Assembly: GCF_943737005.1 (NCBI RefSeq) | Contig: NZ_CALSFU010000019.1 | Location: 1 to 64,000 of the forward strand | Length of the DNA stretch: 64,000 nucleotides | Direction: 5' to 3' | Source of the DNA: Achromobacter sp. Marseille-Q4962 | Lineage (GTDB): Bacteria; Pseudomonadota; Gammaproteobacteria; Burkholderiales; Burkholderiaceae_B | In this document: positions 57,593 to 64,000 of the stretch, one piece after another | Layout of the letters: each line of letters opens with the position of its first letter | How positions within the stretch are numbered: position 1 is the stretch's first letter | The notes under the pieces: generated by a model | Database searches by the model: none | What the model saw: only the letters and a program-made list of their open reading frames with translations | What the model was told of the DNA's origin: nothing | Made by a program: the position numbers and the translations under genes

Positions 57593-58642
57593 ATGACCGA
57601 CATCGATACCCTGGTTCTGCGCAAGGCCGTCGAATGGCAGCACGCCGGCATGCCCGTATGGTTCGTCACCGTGGCCCGCACCTGGGGCTCGTCGCCCCGG
57701 CCGCCGGGCTCCGTCATGGCCCTGAACGCGCGGGGCGAGGCCGAGGGCTCGGTTTCCGGCGGCTGCATCGAAGACGACCTGGCCCGCCGGGCGCGCGAGA
57801 ACGCCCTGAATGCCGGCCCTGGCGCTCGTCCCGAGGTGCTGCGCTACGGCGTGCTTGCCGACGAGGCCCGCCGCTTCGGCCTGCCTTGCGGCGGAACCAT
57901 GGAACTGGTGGTGGAGCGGGCGGCGCCTCACAGCGGGCTGCCGGCATTGCTGCAAGCCTGCCTGCAACGGCGTTGCGTGGAGCGCCGCCTCGATCTGCAA
58001 TCCGGGCGGGCCGTGCTGCGCGACGGCCCGCCCGGCGGCGCGCCCCGGCTGACGGCATCCGCGTTTACGGCCTGTTTCGGCCCCCGGGCGCGGATGATCG
58101 TAATCGGCGCGGGCGACACGTCGCGCTACCTGTGCCGGATCGCGCTGACCCTGGGCTTCGAAATCGTGGTCTGCGATCCGCGCGACGCGCAGCAGGCGCC
58201 CTGGCAGGAAGAGGGCATCGCGTTCACGCGTGAAATGCCCGACGACCTGATCCTCAGGCTCGGGCCCGACAGGCGCACGGCCGTCGTGGCGCTGACCCAC
58301 GATCCCAAGCTGGACGACCTCGCGCTGATCGATGCCCTGCAATCGGATGCGTTCTATGTCGGGGCCATCGGTTCGCGCCGGAACACCCGGCTGCGCCGGG
58401 CGCGGCTGCGCGAGCATTTCGGCCTGACGGATGCGATGCTCGCGAGACTGCGCGGCCCGGCCGGCATTTTCATCGGCAGCAAGACGCCGGCCGAGATCGC
58501 CCTGTCCATCATGGCGGAAGTGGTTGCCGCCAAGAATGGCGTCCGCGATGACGTTCTGGAAACGGTGGCCGAAGGCAAGGCGCGGCTCGCCCACGGCGAG
58601 GACGCCGTCCCGGCCCTGGAAGACGGTTCTTGCCGCTACTAG
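57593..58642 (+). CDS. xdhC: XdhC/CoxI-family molybdenum cofactor maturation protein
   Basis: 349 residues. The N-terminal XdhC/CoxI domain (VTVARTWGSSPRPPGSVMAL, then GSVSGGCIEDDLARRA) and a C-terminal Rossmann domain (MIVIGAGDTSRYLCRIALTL, then VALTHDPKLDDLALIDALQS, YVGAIGSRRNTRLRRARLRE) are complete. XdhC proteins bind sulfurated molybdenum cofactor and load it into xanthine-dehydrogenase-type enzymes. Its place directly behind the Moco subunit gene indicates a dedicated chaperone. Confidence 0.93.
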   Translation: MTDIDTLVLRKAVEWQHAGMPVWFVTVARTWGSSPRPPGSVMALNARGEAEGSVSGGCIEDDLARRARENALNAGPGARPEVLRYGVLADEARRFGLPCGGTMELVVERAAPHSGLPALLQACLQRRCVERRLDLQSGRAVLRDGPPGGAPRLTASAFTACFGPRARMIVIGAGDTSRYLCRIALTLGFEIVVCDPRDAQQAPWQEEGIAFTREMPDDLILRLGPDRRTAVVALTHDPKLDDLALIDALQSDAFYVGAIGSRRNTRLRRARLREHFGLTDAMLARLRGPAGIFIGSKTPAEIALSIMAEVVAAKNGVRDDVLETVAEGKARLAHGEDAVPALEDGSCRY

Positions 58643-58661
58643 CGTCCGGCGCGCACGCATC

Positions 58662-59312
58662 ATGGATACGCACACCCCCATCGCCGCCGTCATTCTGGCC
58701 GCGGGCCAGGGCTCGCGGCTGGGCGGCCGGCCCAAACCCGCGCTGCGGATCGACGGCGCGAGCCTGCTGGAAAGGCTGGCGTCGGCCCTGCGCGGCTCGG
58801 GGGTGGGCGCCATCGGCGCGGTGATCGGCCCTTATGCGTCCACGCTGCTTCCCCTGGCCGGGCGCTGCGGGGTCCGGGCGCTGCGGCACCCGCATGACGC
58901 GCCCACGCTCGTCGATTCGCAGCGGCTGGCGCTGGCCGCGCACGCGCGGATGCACCCTGCCCACGATCTGCTGGTGGTCCTGGGCGACCTGCCGCTGCTG
59001 GATGCCGGCGCGGTGCGGGCCCTGGTGCGCGGCTGGCGGGCCAGGCCGCCGGAAGTCGAACTCATGCAGCCCGTCGTGGCGGGCGTGCGCGGGCATCCGG
59101 TGCTGATGTCGTCGCACTGCGCGGCGTCGGCGCACCGGCTGCCGCCGGGCTGCGGCATCCGGAAGTGGATGGCGCTGCATCCCGGCAGCGTGGCGCCGTT
59201 CCATAGCGACGAGCCGGCCTACGTGACGGACCTGGACACCCCGGAGGACGTGCGGGCCCTGCGCCGGATGCTGGCGCCCGCGTCCGTGGAATGGGCGCGG
59301 GCCCCGCGCTGA
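58662..59312 (+). CDS. MobA/MocA-like nucleotidyltransferase
   Basis: 216 residues. The nucleotidyltransferase signature AAVILAAGQGSRLGGRPKPA is at residues 8-27, with LVVLGDLPLLDAGAV as the metal-binding segment and GHPVLMSS. It resembles MocA, which makes the cytosine-dinucleotide form of molybdenum cofactor used by xanthine-dehydrogenase-type hydroxylases. Starts 19 bp after xdhC and is the last gene of the rightward nic operon. CTP use is inferred from family and context. Confidence 0.85.
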   Translation: MDTHTPIAAVILAAGQGSRLGGRPKPALRIDGASLLERLASALRGSGVGAIGAVIGPYASTLLPLAGRCGVRALRHPHDAPTLVDSQRLALAAHARMHPAHDLLVVLGDLPLLDAGAVRALVRGWRARPPEVELMQPVVAGVRGHPVLMSSHCAASAHRLPPGCGIRKWMALHPGSVAPFHSDEPAYVTDLDTPEDVRALRRMLAPASVEWARAPR

Positions 59313-59355
59313 TTTCCGTCCCTATTTAATTTCCGACCCATCTCGGTTTCCCCAT

Positions 59356-59399
59356 TTGCGGCGGATCAACTTCGGGTATATATTTCAAGCCTAAACTAT
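59356..59399 (+). promoter_or_regulatory. Promoter and operator-like element of the aryl-CoA operon
   Basis: TTGCGG (59356-59361), 17-bp spacer, TATATT (59379-59384) forms a good promoter. TTTCAAGCCTAAACTAT (59383-59399) sits on and just after the -10. It matches 14 of 17 positions of the element at 32994-33010, with the last ten bases identical. A second CCTAAA follows at about 59405. Placement fits a MarR repressor blocking initiation. Confidence 0.55.
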
Positions 59400-59470
59400 C
59401 CAGACCTAAAATCTGCGGCGTCCGGCACCAGCCCGGCAGGGTAGCCGCCTACCACGGAGCGCATACGGCG

Positions 59471-61822
59471 ATGAAGATAGTCTGCATAGGCGGCGGCCCC
59501 GCCGGTCTGTATTTCGGCCTGCTGATGAAGCTGCGGGATCCGGCCAACGAAGTCACCGTGATCGAACGCAACCGGCCCTACGATACCTTCGGCTGGGGGG
59601 TGGTGTTCTCGGACGCCACCATGTCCAACCTCAGCGAGGCCGATCCGGTGTCGGCCCGCACCATCGGCGAGGCGTTCAACCGCTGGGACGACATCGACAT
59701 CCATTTCAAGGGACGCACCTTGCGCAGCGGCGGCCATGGCTTCATCGGCATCGGCCGCAAGAAACTGCTGAATATTCTGCAGGCCCGCTGCGAAGACGTG
59801 GGCGTGAAGCTGGTGTTCGAGGAGTTCGTGCAGGACGACCAGGCGGTGGCCCGCCAGTACGACGCCGATCTCGTCATCGCTTCCGATGGCATCAACAGCC
59901 AGATCCGCACGCGCTACGCCGACACCTACCATCCCGACATCGACCAGCGCCGCTGCCGCTTCGTCTGGCTGGGCACCACCAAGACCTTCGACGCCTTCAC
60001 CTTCGCTTTCGTGCAGACCGAGCACGGCTGGTTCCAGGCCCATGCCTACCAGTTCGAGGAAGGGCTTTCCACTTTCATCGTGGAGACGCCCGAGGAAACC
60101 TGGAAAGCCGCCGGCATCGACCAGATGAGCCAGGAAGACGGCATCGCCTATTGCGAAAAGCTGTTCGCGCCCTGGCTGGACGGCCACCGCCTCATGAGCA
60201 ACGCGGCCCACCTGCGCGGCTCGGCCATCTGGATCCGCTTTCCGCGCGTCATCTGCAACACCTGGGTGCACTGGAACACGCTGGACACCGCGCGCGGCGA
60301 GCGGCGCGTGCCTGTGGTGCTCATGGGAGACGCCGCGCACACCGCCCATTTCTCGATCGGGTCCGGCACCAAGCTGGCCCTGGAAGACGCCATCGAGCTG
60401 GCGCGCTGCCTGAGCGGCGCGGAGGGTTCGGTCGAGGCCGGCCTGACGCGCTACGAGGAGGTGCGCAGCGTGGAGGTGCTGAAGATCCAGAACGCCGCGC
60501 GCAACTCCACCGAGTGGTTCGAGAACGTGGCGCGCTACGCCGGCCTGGAGCCGGAGCAGTTCGCCTATTCGCTGCTGACCCGTTCGCAGCGTATTTCGCA
60601 TGAGAACCTGCGCCTGCGCGACGCTGCCTGGCTGGAGGGTTACGAGCGCTGGCTGGCCGAACGCGCCGGCGCGCCGGCGCCCGCCGGCCAGCGGCCGCCG
60701 CTGCCCATGCTCACGCCCTTCCAGGCGCGCGGCGTGCGGCTGAAGAACCGCATCATGGTGTCGCCCATGGCCATGTATTCCTGCGAGAACGGCGTGCCCG
60801 GCGATTTCCACCTGGTGCACCTGGGCGCGCGCGCCATGGGCGGGGCCGGCCTGGTCATGGTGGAAATGACCTGCGTGACGCCGGAGGGCCGCATCACCCC
60901 GGGCTGCCCCGGCCTGTGGAACGACGACCAGGCGCGCGCTTTCAAGCGCATCGTGGATTTCGTGCACGCCAATTCCGATGCCCGCATCGGCATGCAGCTG
61001 GGCCATGCCGGCCGCAAGGGTTCCACGCAGCTCGGCTGGCAGAAGATCGACCATCCCCTGCCCGAAGGCAACTGGCCGCTGCTCTCGGCGTCGGCGCTGC
61101 CTTACATCGAGGGCGTATCGCAGGTGCCGCGCGCCATGACGCGGGCCGACATGGACCAGGTGCGCGACAGCTTCGTGGCCGCCGCCCGGCGCGCGGTGGA
61201 AGCCGGTTTCGACTGGCTCGAACTGCACTGCGCGCACGGCTACCTGCTGTCCAGCTTCATCTCGCCGCTGACCAACCGGCGCGAGGACGAGTACGGCGGC
61301 AGCCTGGACAACCGCCTGCGCTACCCGCTGGAGGTCTTTCGCGCCGTGCGCGAGGTGTGGCCGGCGGACAAGCCCATGTCGGTGCGCATCTCGGCGCACG
61401 ACTGGGTGGAGGGCGGCATCACGGCCGACGACGCGGTGGAGATCGCGCGCCGCTTCAGGGCGGCCGGAGCCGACCTGATCGACTGCTCTTCCGGCCAGGT
61501 GAGCAAGGCCGAGAAGCCGGTGTACGGCCGGATGTTCCAGACCCCCTTCGCCGACCGCGTGCGCAACGAGGCCGGCATCGCCACCATCGCGGTGGGCGCG
61601 ATTTTCGAGGCCGATCACGCCAACGGCATCATCGCCTCGGGCCGCGCCGACCTCTGCGCCCTGGCGCGCCCGCACCTGGCGGACGCGTCCTGGACGCTGC
61701 GCGAATCGGCGCGCGTGGGTTACCGTGAGGTGGGCTGGCCGAACCAGTACCTGGCGGGCAAGCGCCAGCTCGAAACCAACTTCGAACGCGCCGCGGCCAT
61801 GGCGCAACTGGACATCAAATGA
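59471..61822 (+). CDS. Bifunctional FAD monooxygenase / old-yellow-enzyme reductase (salicylyl-CoA 5-hydroxylase type)
   Basis: 783 residues, a fusion. Residues 1 to about 395 are an FAD monooxygenase ([39 protein letters not shown]). Residues about 410-783 are an OYE-type flavin reductase ([29 protein letters not shown]-like [32 protein letters not shown]). This architecture is known from 2-aminobenzoyl-CoA monooxygenase/reductase and salicylyl-CoA 5-hydroxylase. It hydroxylates, and possibly reduces, an aromatic CoA thioester. Overlaps the SDR gene by ATGA. The exact substrate cannot be read from sequence. Confidence 0.9.
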   Translation: MKIVCIGGGPAGLYFGLLMKLRDPANEVTVIERNRPYDTFGWGVVFSDATMSNLSEADPVSARTIGEAFNRWDDIDIHFKGRTLRSGGHGFIGIGRKKLLNILQARCEDVGVKLVFEEFVQDDQAVARQYDADLVIASDGINSQIRTRYADTYHPDIDQRRCRFVWLGTTKTFDAFTFAFVQTEHGWFQAHAYQFEEGLSTFIVETPEETWKAAGIDQMSQEDGIAYCEKLFAPWLDGHRLMSNAAHLRGSAIWIRFPRVICNTWVHWNTLDTARGERRVPVVLMGDAAHTAHFSIGSGTKLALEDAIELARCLSGAEGSVEAGLTRYEEVRSVEVLKIQNAARNSTEWFENVARYAGLEPEQFAYSLLTRSQRISHENLRLRDAAWLEGYERWLAERAGAPAPAGQRPPLPMLTPFQARGVRLKNRIMVSPMAMYSCENGVPGDFHLVHLGARAMGGAGLVMVEMTCVTPEGRITPGCPGLWNDDQARAFKRIVDFVHANSDARIGMQLGHAGRKGSTQLGWQKIDHPLPEGNWPLLSASALPYIEGVSQVPRAMTRADMDQVRDSFVAAARRAVEAGFDWLELHCAHGYLLSSFISPLTNRREDEYGGSLDNRLRYPLEVFRAVREVWPADKPMSVRISAHDWVEGGITADDAVEIARRFRAAGADLIDCSSGQVSKAEKPVYGRMFQTPFADRVRNEAGIATIAVGAIFEADHANGIIASGRADLCALARPHLADASWTLRESARVGYREVGWPNQYLAGKRQLETNFERAAAMAQLDIK

Positions 61823-62610
61823 GCACGAATCAGCTTCCGCTGGCGGGACGCCACGCGCTGGTCACGGGCGGGGCGCGGGGCATCGGCCTGGCGTCGGCCC
61901 GCGCGCTGCTGCGCCGCGGCGCGCGCGTGACCCTGCTGGGCCGCGACGCGGCCGCGCTTGCCGCGGCGGCGGCCGACCTGGCCGCCGAAGGCGAGGTGCG
62001 CACGGCAAGCGCCGACATTGCCGACGAAGCCTCGGTGCGCGCCGCTTTCGCCCGGGCCGAGGCGGAGTCCGGCCCCGTGCTGGTGCTGGTGAACAACGCC
62101 GGGCAGGCGGTCAGCCAGCGCTTCGACCGCACCGACGCGGCGCTGTGGCAATCCATGCTGGCCGTGAACCTGACCGGCACCTACCATTGCATCCAGGCGG
62201 CGCTGCCCGGCATGCTGCGCGAGAAGTGGGGCCGCGTCATCAACGTGGCGAGCACGGCGGGCCTGACCGGCTATGCCTATGTAAGCGCCTACTGCGCGGC
62301 CAAGCACGGCGTCATCGGCCTCACGCGCGCGCTGGCGCTCGAGACGGCGCAGAAGGGCATTACCGTCAACGCGGTGTGCCCGGGCTACACCGACACCGAC
62401 ATCGTGCGCGGCGCCGTGGCCAACATCGTCGAAAAGACGGGGATGGCGCCGGAGGCGGCCCGCGCCAGACTGGCCGAGCGCAATCCGCAGGGCCGGCTGG
62501 TGCGGCCGGAGGAAGTGGCCGAGACGGTGGCCTGGCTGGCGCTGCCCGCGTCTTCCTCCGTCAACGGCCAGGCCATCGCCGTCGACGGCGGCGAAGTCAT
62601 GACCGGCTGA
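61819..62610 (+). CDS. SDR-family NAD(P) oxidoreductase
   Basis: 263 residues, classical short-chain dehydrogenase. Nucleotide motif [21 protein letters not shown] at [14 protein letters not shown], catalytic Ser in [12 protein letters not shown] and YxxxK in [14 protein letters not shown]. Resembles 3-hydroxyacyl-CoA dehydrogenases. Translationally coupled to the bifunctional monooxygenase, so it probably oxidises a hydroxyacyl-CoA intermediate of that pathway. Confidence 0.92.
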   Translation: MSTNQLPLAGRHALVTGGARGIGLASARALLRRGARVTLLGRDAAALAAAAADLAAEGEVRTASADIADEASVRAAFARAEAESGPVLVLVNNAGQAVSQRFDRTDAALWQSMLAVNLTGTYHCIQAALPGMLREKWGRVINVASTAGLTGYAYVSAYCAAKHGVIGLTRALALETAQKGITVNAVCPGYTDTDIVRGAVANIVEKTGMAPEAARARLAERNPQGRLVRPEEVAETVAWLALPASSSVNGQAIAVDGGEVMTG

Positions 62611-62648
62611 GCCGCACGCCCATTGAACGATTCACGAACGGAGACACC

Positions 62649-63506
62649 ATGAGCACGCAGTCCGAAGCACACACCATGAAGCACCACAAGCGGCCGATGG
62701 CCGGCTACGAGGCCCGGACCTTCCTGTGGCGGGTGTCGGCGGACGGCAAGGTGGCCACCATCACCCTGAACCGCCCCGAGCGCAAGAATCCGCTCACTTT
62801 CGATTCCTATGCCGAGCTGCGCGACCTGTTTCGCGCGCTGGTGTACGCCACCGACATCAAGGTGGTGGTGGTGACGGGCGCGGGCGGCAATTTCTGCTCC
62901 GGCGGCGACGTGCACGAGATCATAGGGCCGCTGACCCGCATGAGCATGCCCGAGCTGCTGGACTTCACGCGCATGACGGGCGACCTGGTCAAAGCCATGC
63001 GCGCCTGCCCGCAGCCCATCGTGGCGGCGGTGGACGGCGTGTGCGCGGGGGCGGGGGCCATGGTGGCGCTGGCCTCGGACCTGCGGCTGGGCACGCCGGC
63101 CGCGCGCACCGCTTTCCTGTTCACGCGCGTGGGCCTGGCGGGCGCGGACATGGGAGCCTGCACGCTGCTGCCGCGCATGATCGGGCAGGGCCGGGCCTCC
63201 GAGCTGCTGTACACCGGCCGCGCCATGACGGCGCAGGAAGGCGCCGACTGGGGCTTTTTCAACAGCCTGCACGAGCCGGGCGAGCTGCAGCAGGCCGCCC
63301 AGGCCCTGGCCGCCCAGCTGGCCGCCGGCCCCACGTTTGCGCACGGCGTTACCAAGAAGCTGCTGCACCAGGAATGGAATATGGGCGTGGACGAGGCCAT
63401 CGAGGCCGAAGCCGAGGCCCAGGCCATCTGCATGCAGACCCGCGATTTCCGCCGCGCCTACGAGGCTTTCGTGGCGAAGCGGAAGCCGGTGTTCGAAGGA
63501 GATTGA
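62649..63506 (+). CDS. Enoyl-CoA hydratase/isomerase family protein
   Basis: 285 residues, crotonase fold. [20 protein letters not shown] marks the N-terminal half. The oxyanion-hole segments are [15 protein letters not shown] and [19 protein letters not shown], and the usual active-site region is [20 protein letters not shown]. The position of a second acidic residue appears as Asp. Ring-opening or hydration of an aryl-CoA-derived intermediate is likely from context. A strong hairpin separates it from the acyl-CoA dehydrogenase gene. Confidence 0.92.
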   Translation: MSTQSEAHTMKHHKRPMAGYEARTFLWRVSADGKVATITLNRPERKNPLTFDSYAELRDLFRALVYATDIKVVVVTGAGGNFCSGGDVHEIIGPLTRMSMPELLDFTRMTGDLVKAMRACPQPIVAAVDGVCAGAGAMVALASDLRLGTPAARTAFLFTRVGLAGADMGACTLLPRMIGQGRASELLYTGRAMTAQEGADWGFFNSLHEPGELQQAAQALAAQLAAGPTFAHGVTKKLLHQEWNMGVDEAIEAEAEAQAICMQTRDFRRAYEAFVAKRKPVFEGD

Positions 63507-63511
63507 TTGAG

Positions 63512-63562
63512 CCCGCCTCCCTCCAGCGGAGCGCCTGCGGCGCTCCGCTGGAGGGAGGCGGG
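63512..63562. repeat. Perfect 24-bp intra-operon hairpin, repeat-family core
   Basis: Arms 63512-63535 and 63539-63562 are exact reverse complements with a TGC loop, five bases after the enoyl-CoA hydratase stop. The central AGCGCC-TGC-GGCGCT is the inverse of the core of the repeat at 27959-28038. No T-tract follows (GTGCGTGC), so it may act as an mRNA-stabilising or polarity element rather than a terminator. Confidence 0.75.
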
Positions 63563-63692
63563 GTGCGTGCATGTGTGCAGGTGCGCGGAGGATTCGGGCG
63601 GCCCCTCCGGCTATGCTGGGTGGGCCCGGGGCCGGAGGCGCCGGCTTGCTGCGGGCGGAGCGAACGTACGGGATGCGATGGAGATGACTGAG

Positions 63693-64000
63693 ATGAGCGA
63701 CATGAGCTGGCTGGATTGGCCATTTTTCGAGGAGCGGCACCGGACGCTGGCGCGGGAGGTGGATGAGTGGTGCGGGACGGCGCTGGCCGGGGTGGACCAT
63801 CATGACGCGGACGCGGCGTGCCGCAAGCTGGTGAAGGCCATGGGCGAGGCGGGCTGGCTGCGCTACGCGGTGGCTGGCGGGCCCGGAGGGGGCTGGGGCG
63901 GCGCGCTGCCCGAGGTGGACTCGCGTTCGGTCTGCATCCTGCGCGAAACCTTCGCGCGGCACGAGGGCCTGGCCGATTTCGCCTTTGCCATGCAGGGCCT
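63693..64000 (+). CDS. Acyl-CoA dehydrogenase, N-terminal part (cut by window end)
   Basis: The frame from ATG 63693 is open to the window edge, about 102 residues. It reads SWLDWPFFEERHRTLAREVD, LVKAMGEAGWLRYAVAG and RSVCILRETFARHEGLADFA, which is the N-terminal helical domain of an acyl-CoA dehydrogenase. GGAG lies nine bases before this ATG; ATG 63684 and 63702 are alternatives. It probably continues the aryl-CoA operon beyond the hairpin. The catalytic base lies outside the window. Confidence 0.85.
   Translation, partial: MSDMSWLDWPFFEERHRTLAREVDEWCGTALAGVDHHDADAACRKLVKAMGEAGWLRYAVAGGPGGGWGGALPEVDSRSVCILRETFARHEGLADFAFAMQG

Overview
The window is a GC-rich (roughly two-thirds G+C), gene-dense bacterial chromosome segment. 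Gene content points to the Burkholderiales, most likely Alcaligenaceae (Bordetella/Achromobacter type): a DUF3460-scpA-panC cluster, pilD-coaE-zapD, argJ-ATPase-mutT, and a nicotinate locus headed by a BpsR/NicR-type MarR regulator. This placement rests on gene families and order; no rRNA or other phylogenetic marker is present. I see no tRNA, rRNA, insertion sequence, prophage or CRISPR array.

Layout. 0.1-8.9 kb: AraC regulator, ilvD, a LysR regulator divergent from an exported argininosuccinate-lyase-like protein, a decayed aldo/keto reductase plus MFS pair beside a second LysR regulator, and glpK overlapping a DHA2 drug transporter. 10.4-16.5 kb: housekeeping genes (DUF3460, scpA, panC, a LuxR-type protein, an NlpE-like lipoprotein, prepilin peptidase, coaE, zapD). 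16.8-26 kb: a complete RND efflux operon of MdtABC type with its own outer-membrane lipoprotein. 26-31.2 kb: SDR and LysR genes, then a MutT-TenI fusion, a DUF815 ATPase and argJ. 32.3-37.8 kb: a MarR regulator divergent from a livKHMGF-type ABC importer.

38.2-44.6 kb: a siaABCD signalling operon (PP2C phosphatase, kinase, phosphorylatable partner with Thr68, diguanylate cyclase) with a PAS-GAF-GGDEF-EAL enzyme directly behind siaD. The transcript therefore appears to encode both synthesis and breakdown of c-di-GMP.

44.8-59.3 kb: a nicotinic acid catabolic locus. bpsR comes first. Two operons then diverge from a control region at about 51.6 kb. Leftward: nicC, nicA, a NicB-like tri-heme protein and an MFS permease. 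Rightward: nicE, nicD, nicX, nicF, a full molybdopterin hydroxylase subunit, xdhC and a MobA-like transferase. Together these can hydroxylate nicotinate to 6-hydroxynicotinate, convert it to 2,5-dihydroxypyridine, open the ring and release formate, ammonia and fumarate. The NicB function appears split: the leftward protein keeps three haem c sites but its molybdenum-domain half is degenerate, while the rightward protein has the molybdenum-domain motifs and no haem.

59.4-64 kb: start of an aryl-CoA operon (fused FAD monooxygenase/old-yellow-enzyme reductase, SDR, enoyl-CoA hydratase, acyl-CoA dehydrogenase cut by the window end). Its promoter shares an operator-like sequence with the MarR/ABC importer intergenic region 26 kb away, which suggests that uptake and catabolism of an aromatic acid are co-regulated. 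Several intergenic spaces carry copies of one GC-rich hairpin repeat family.
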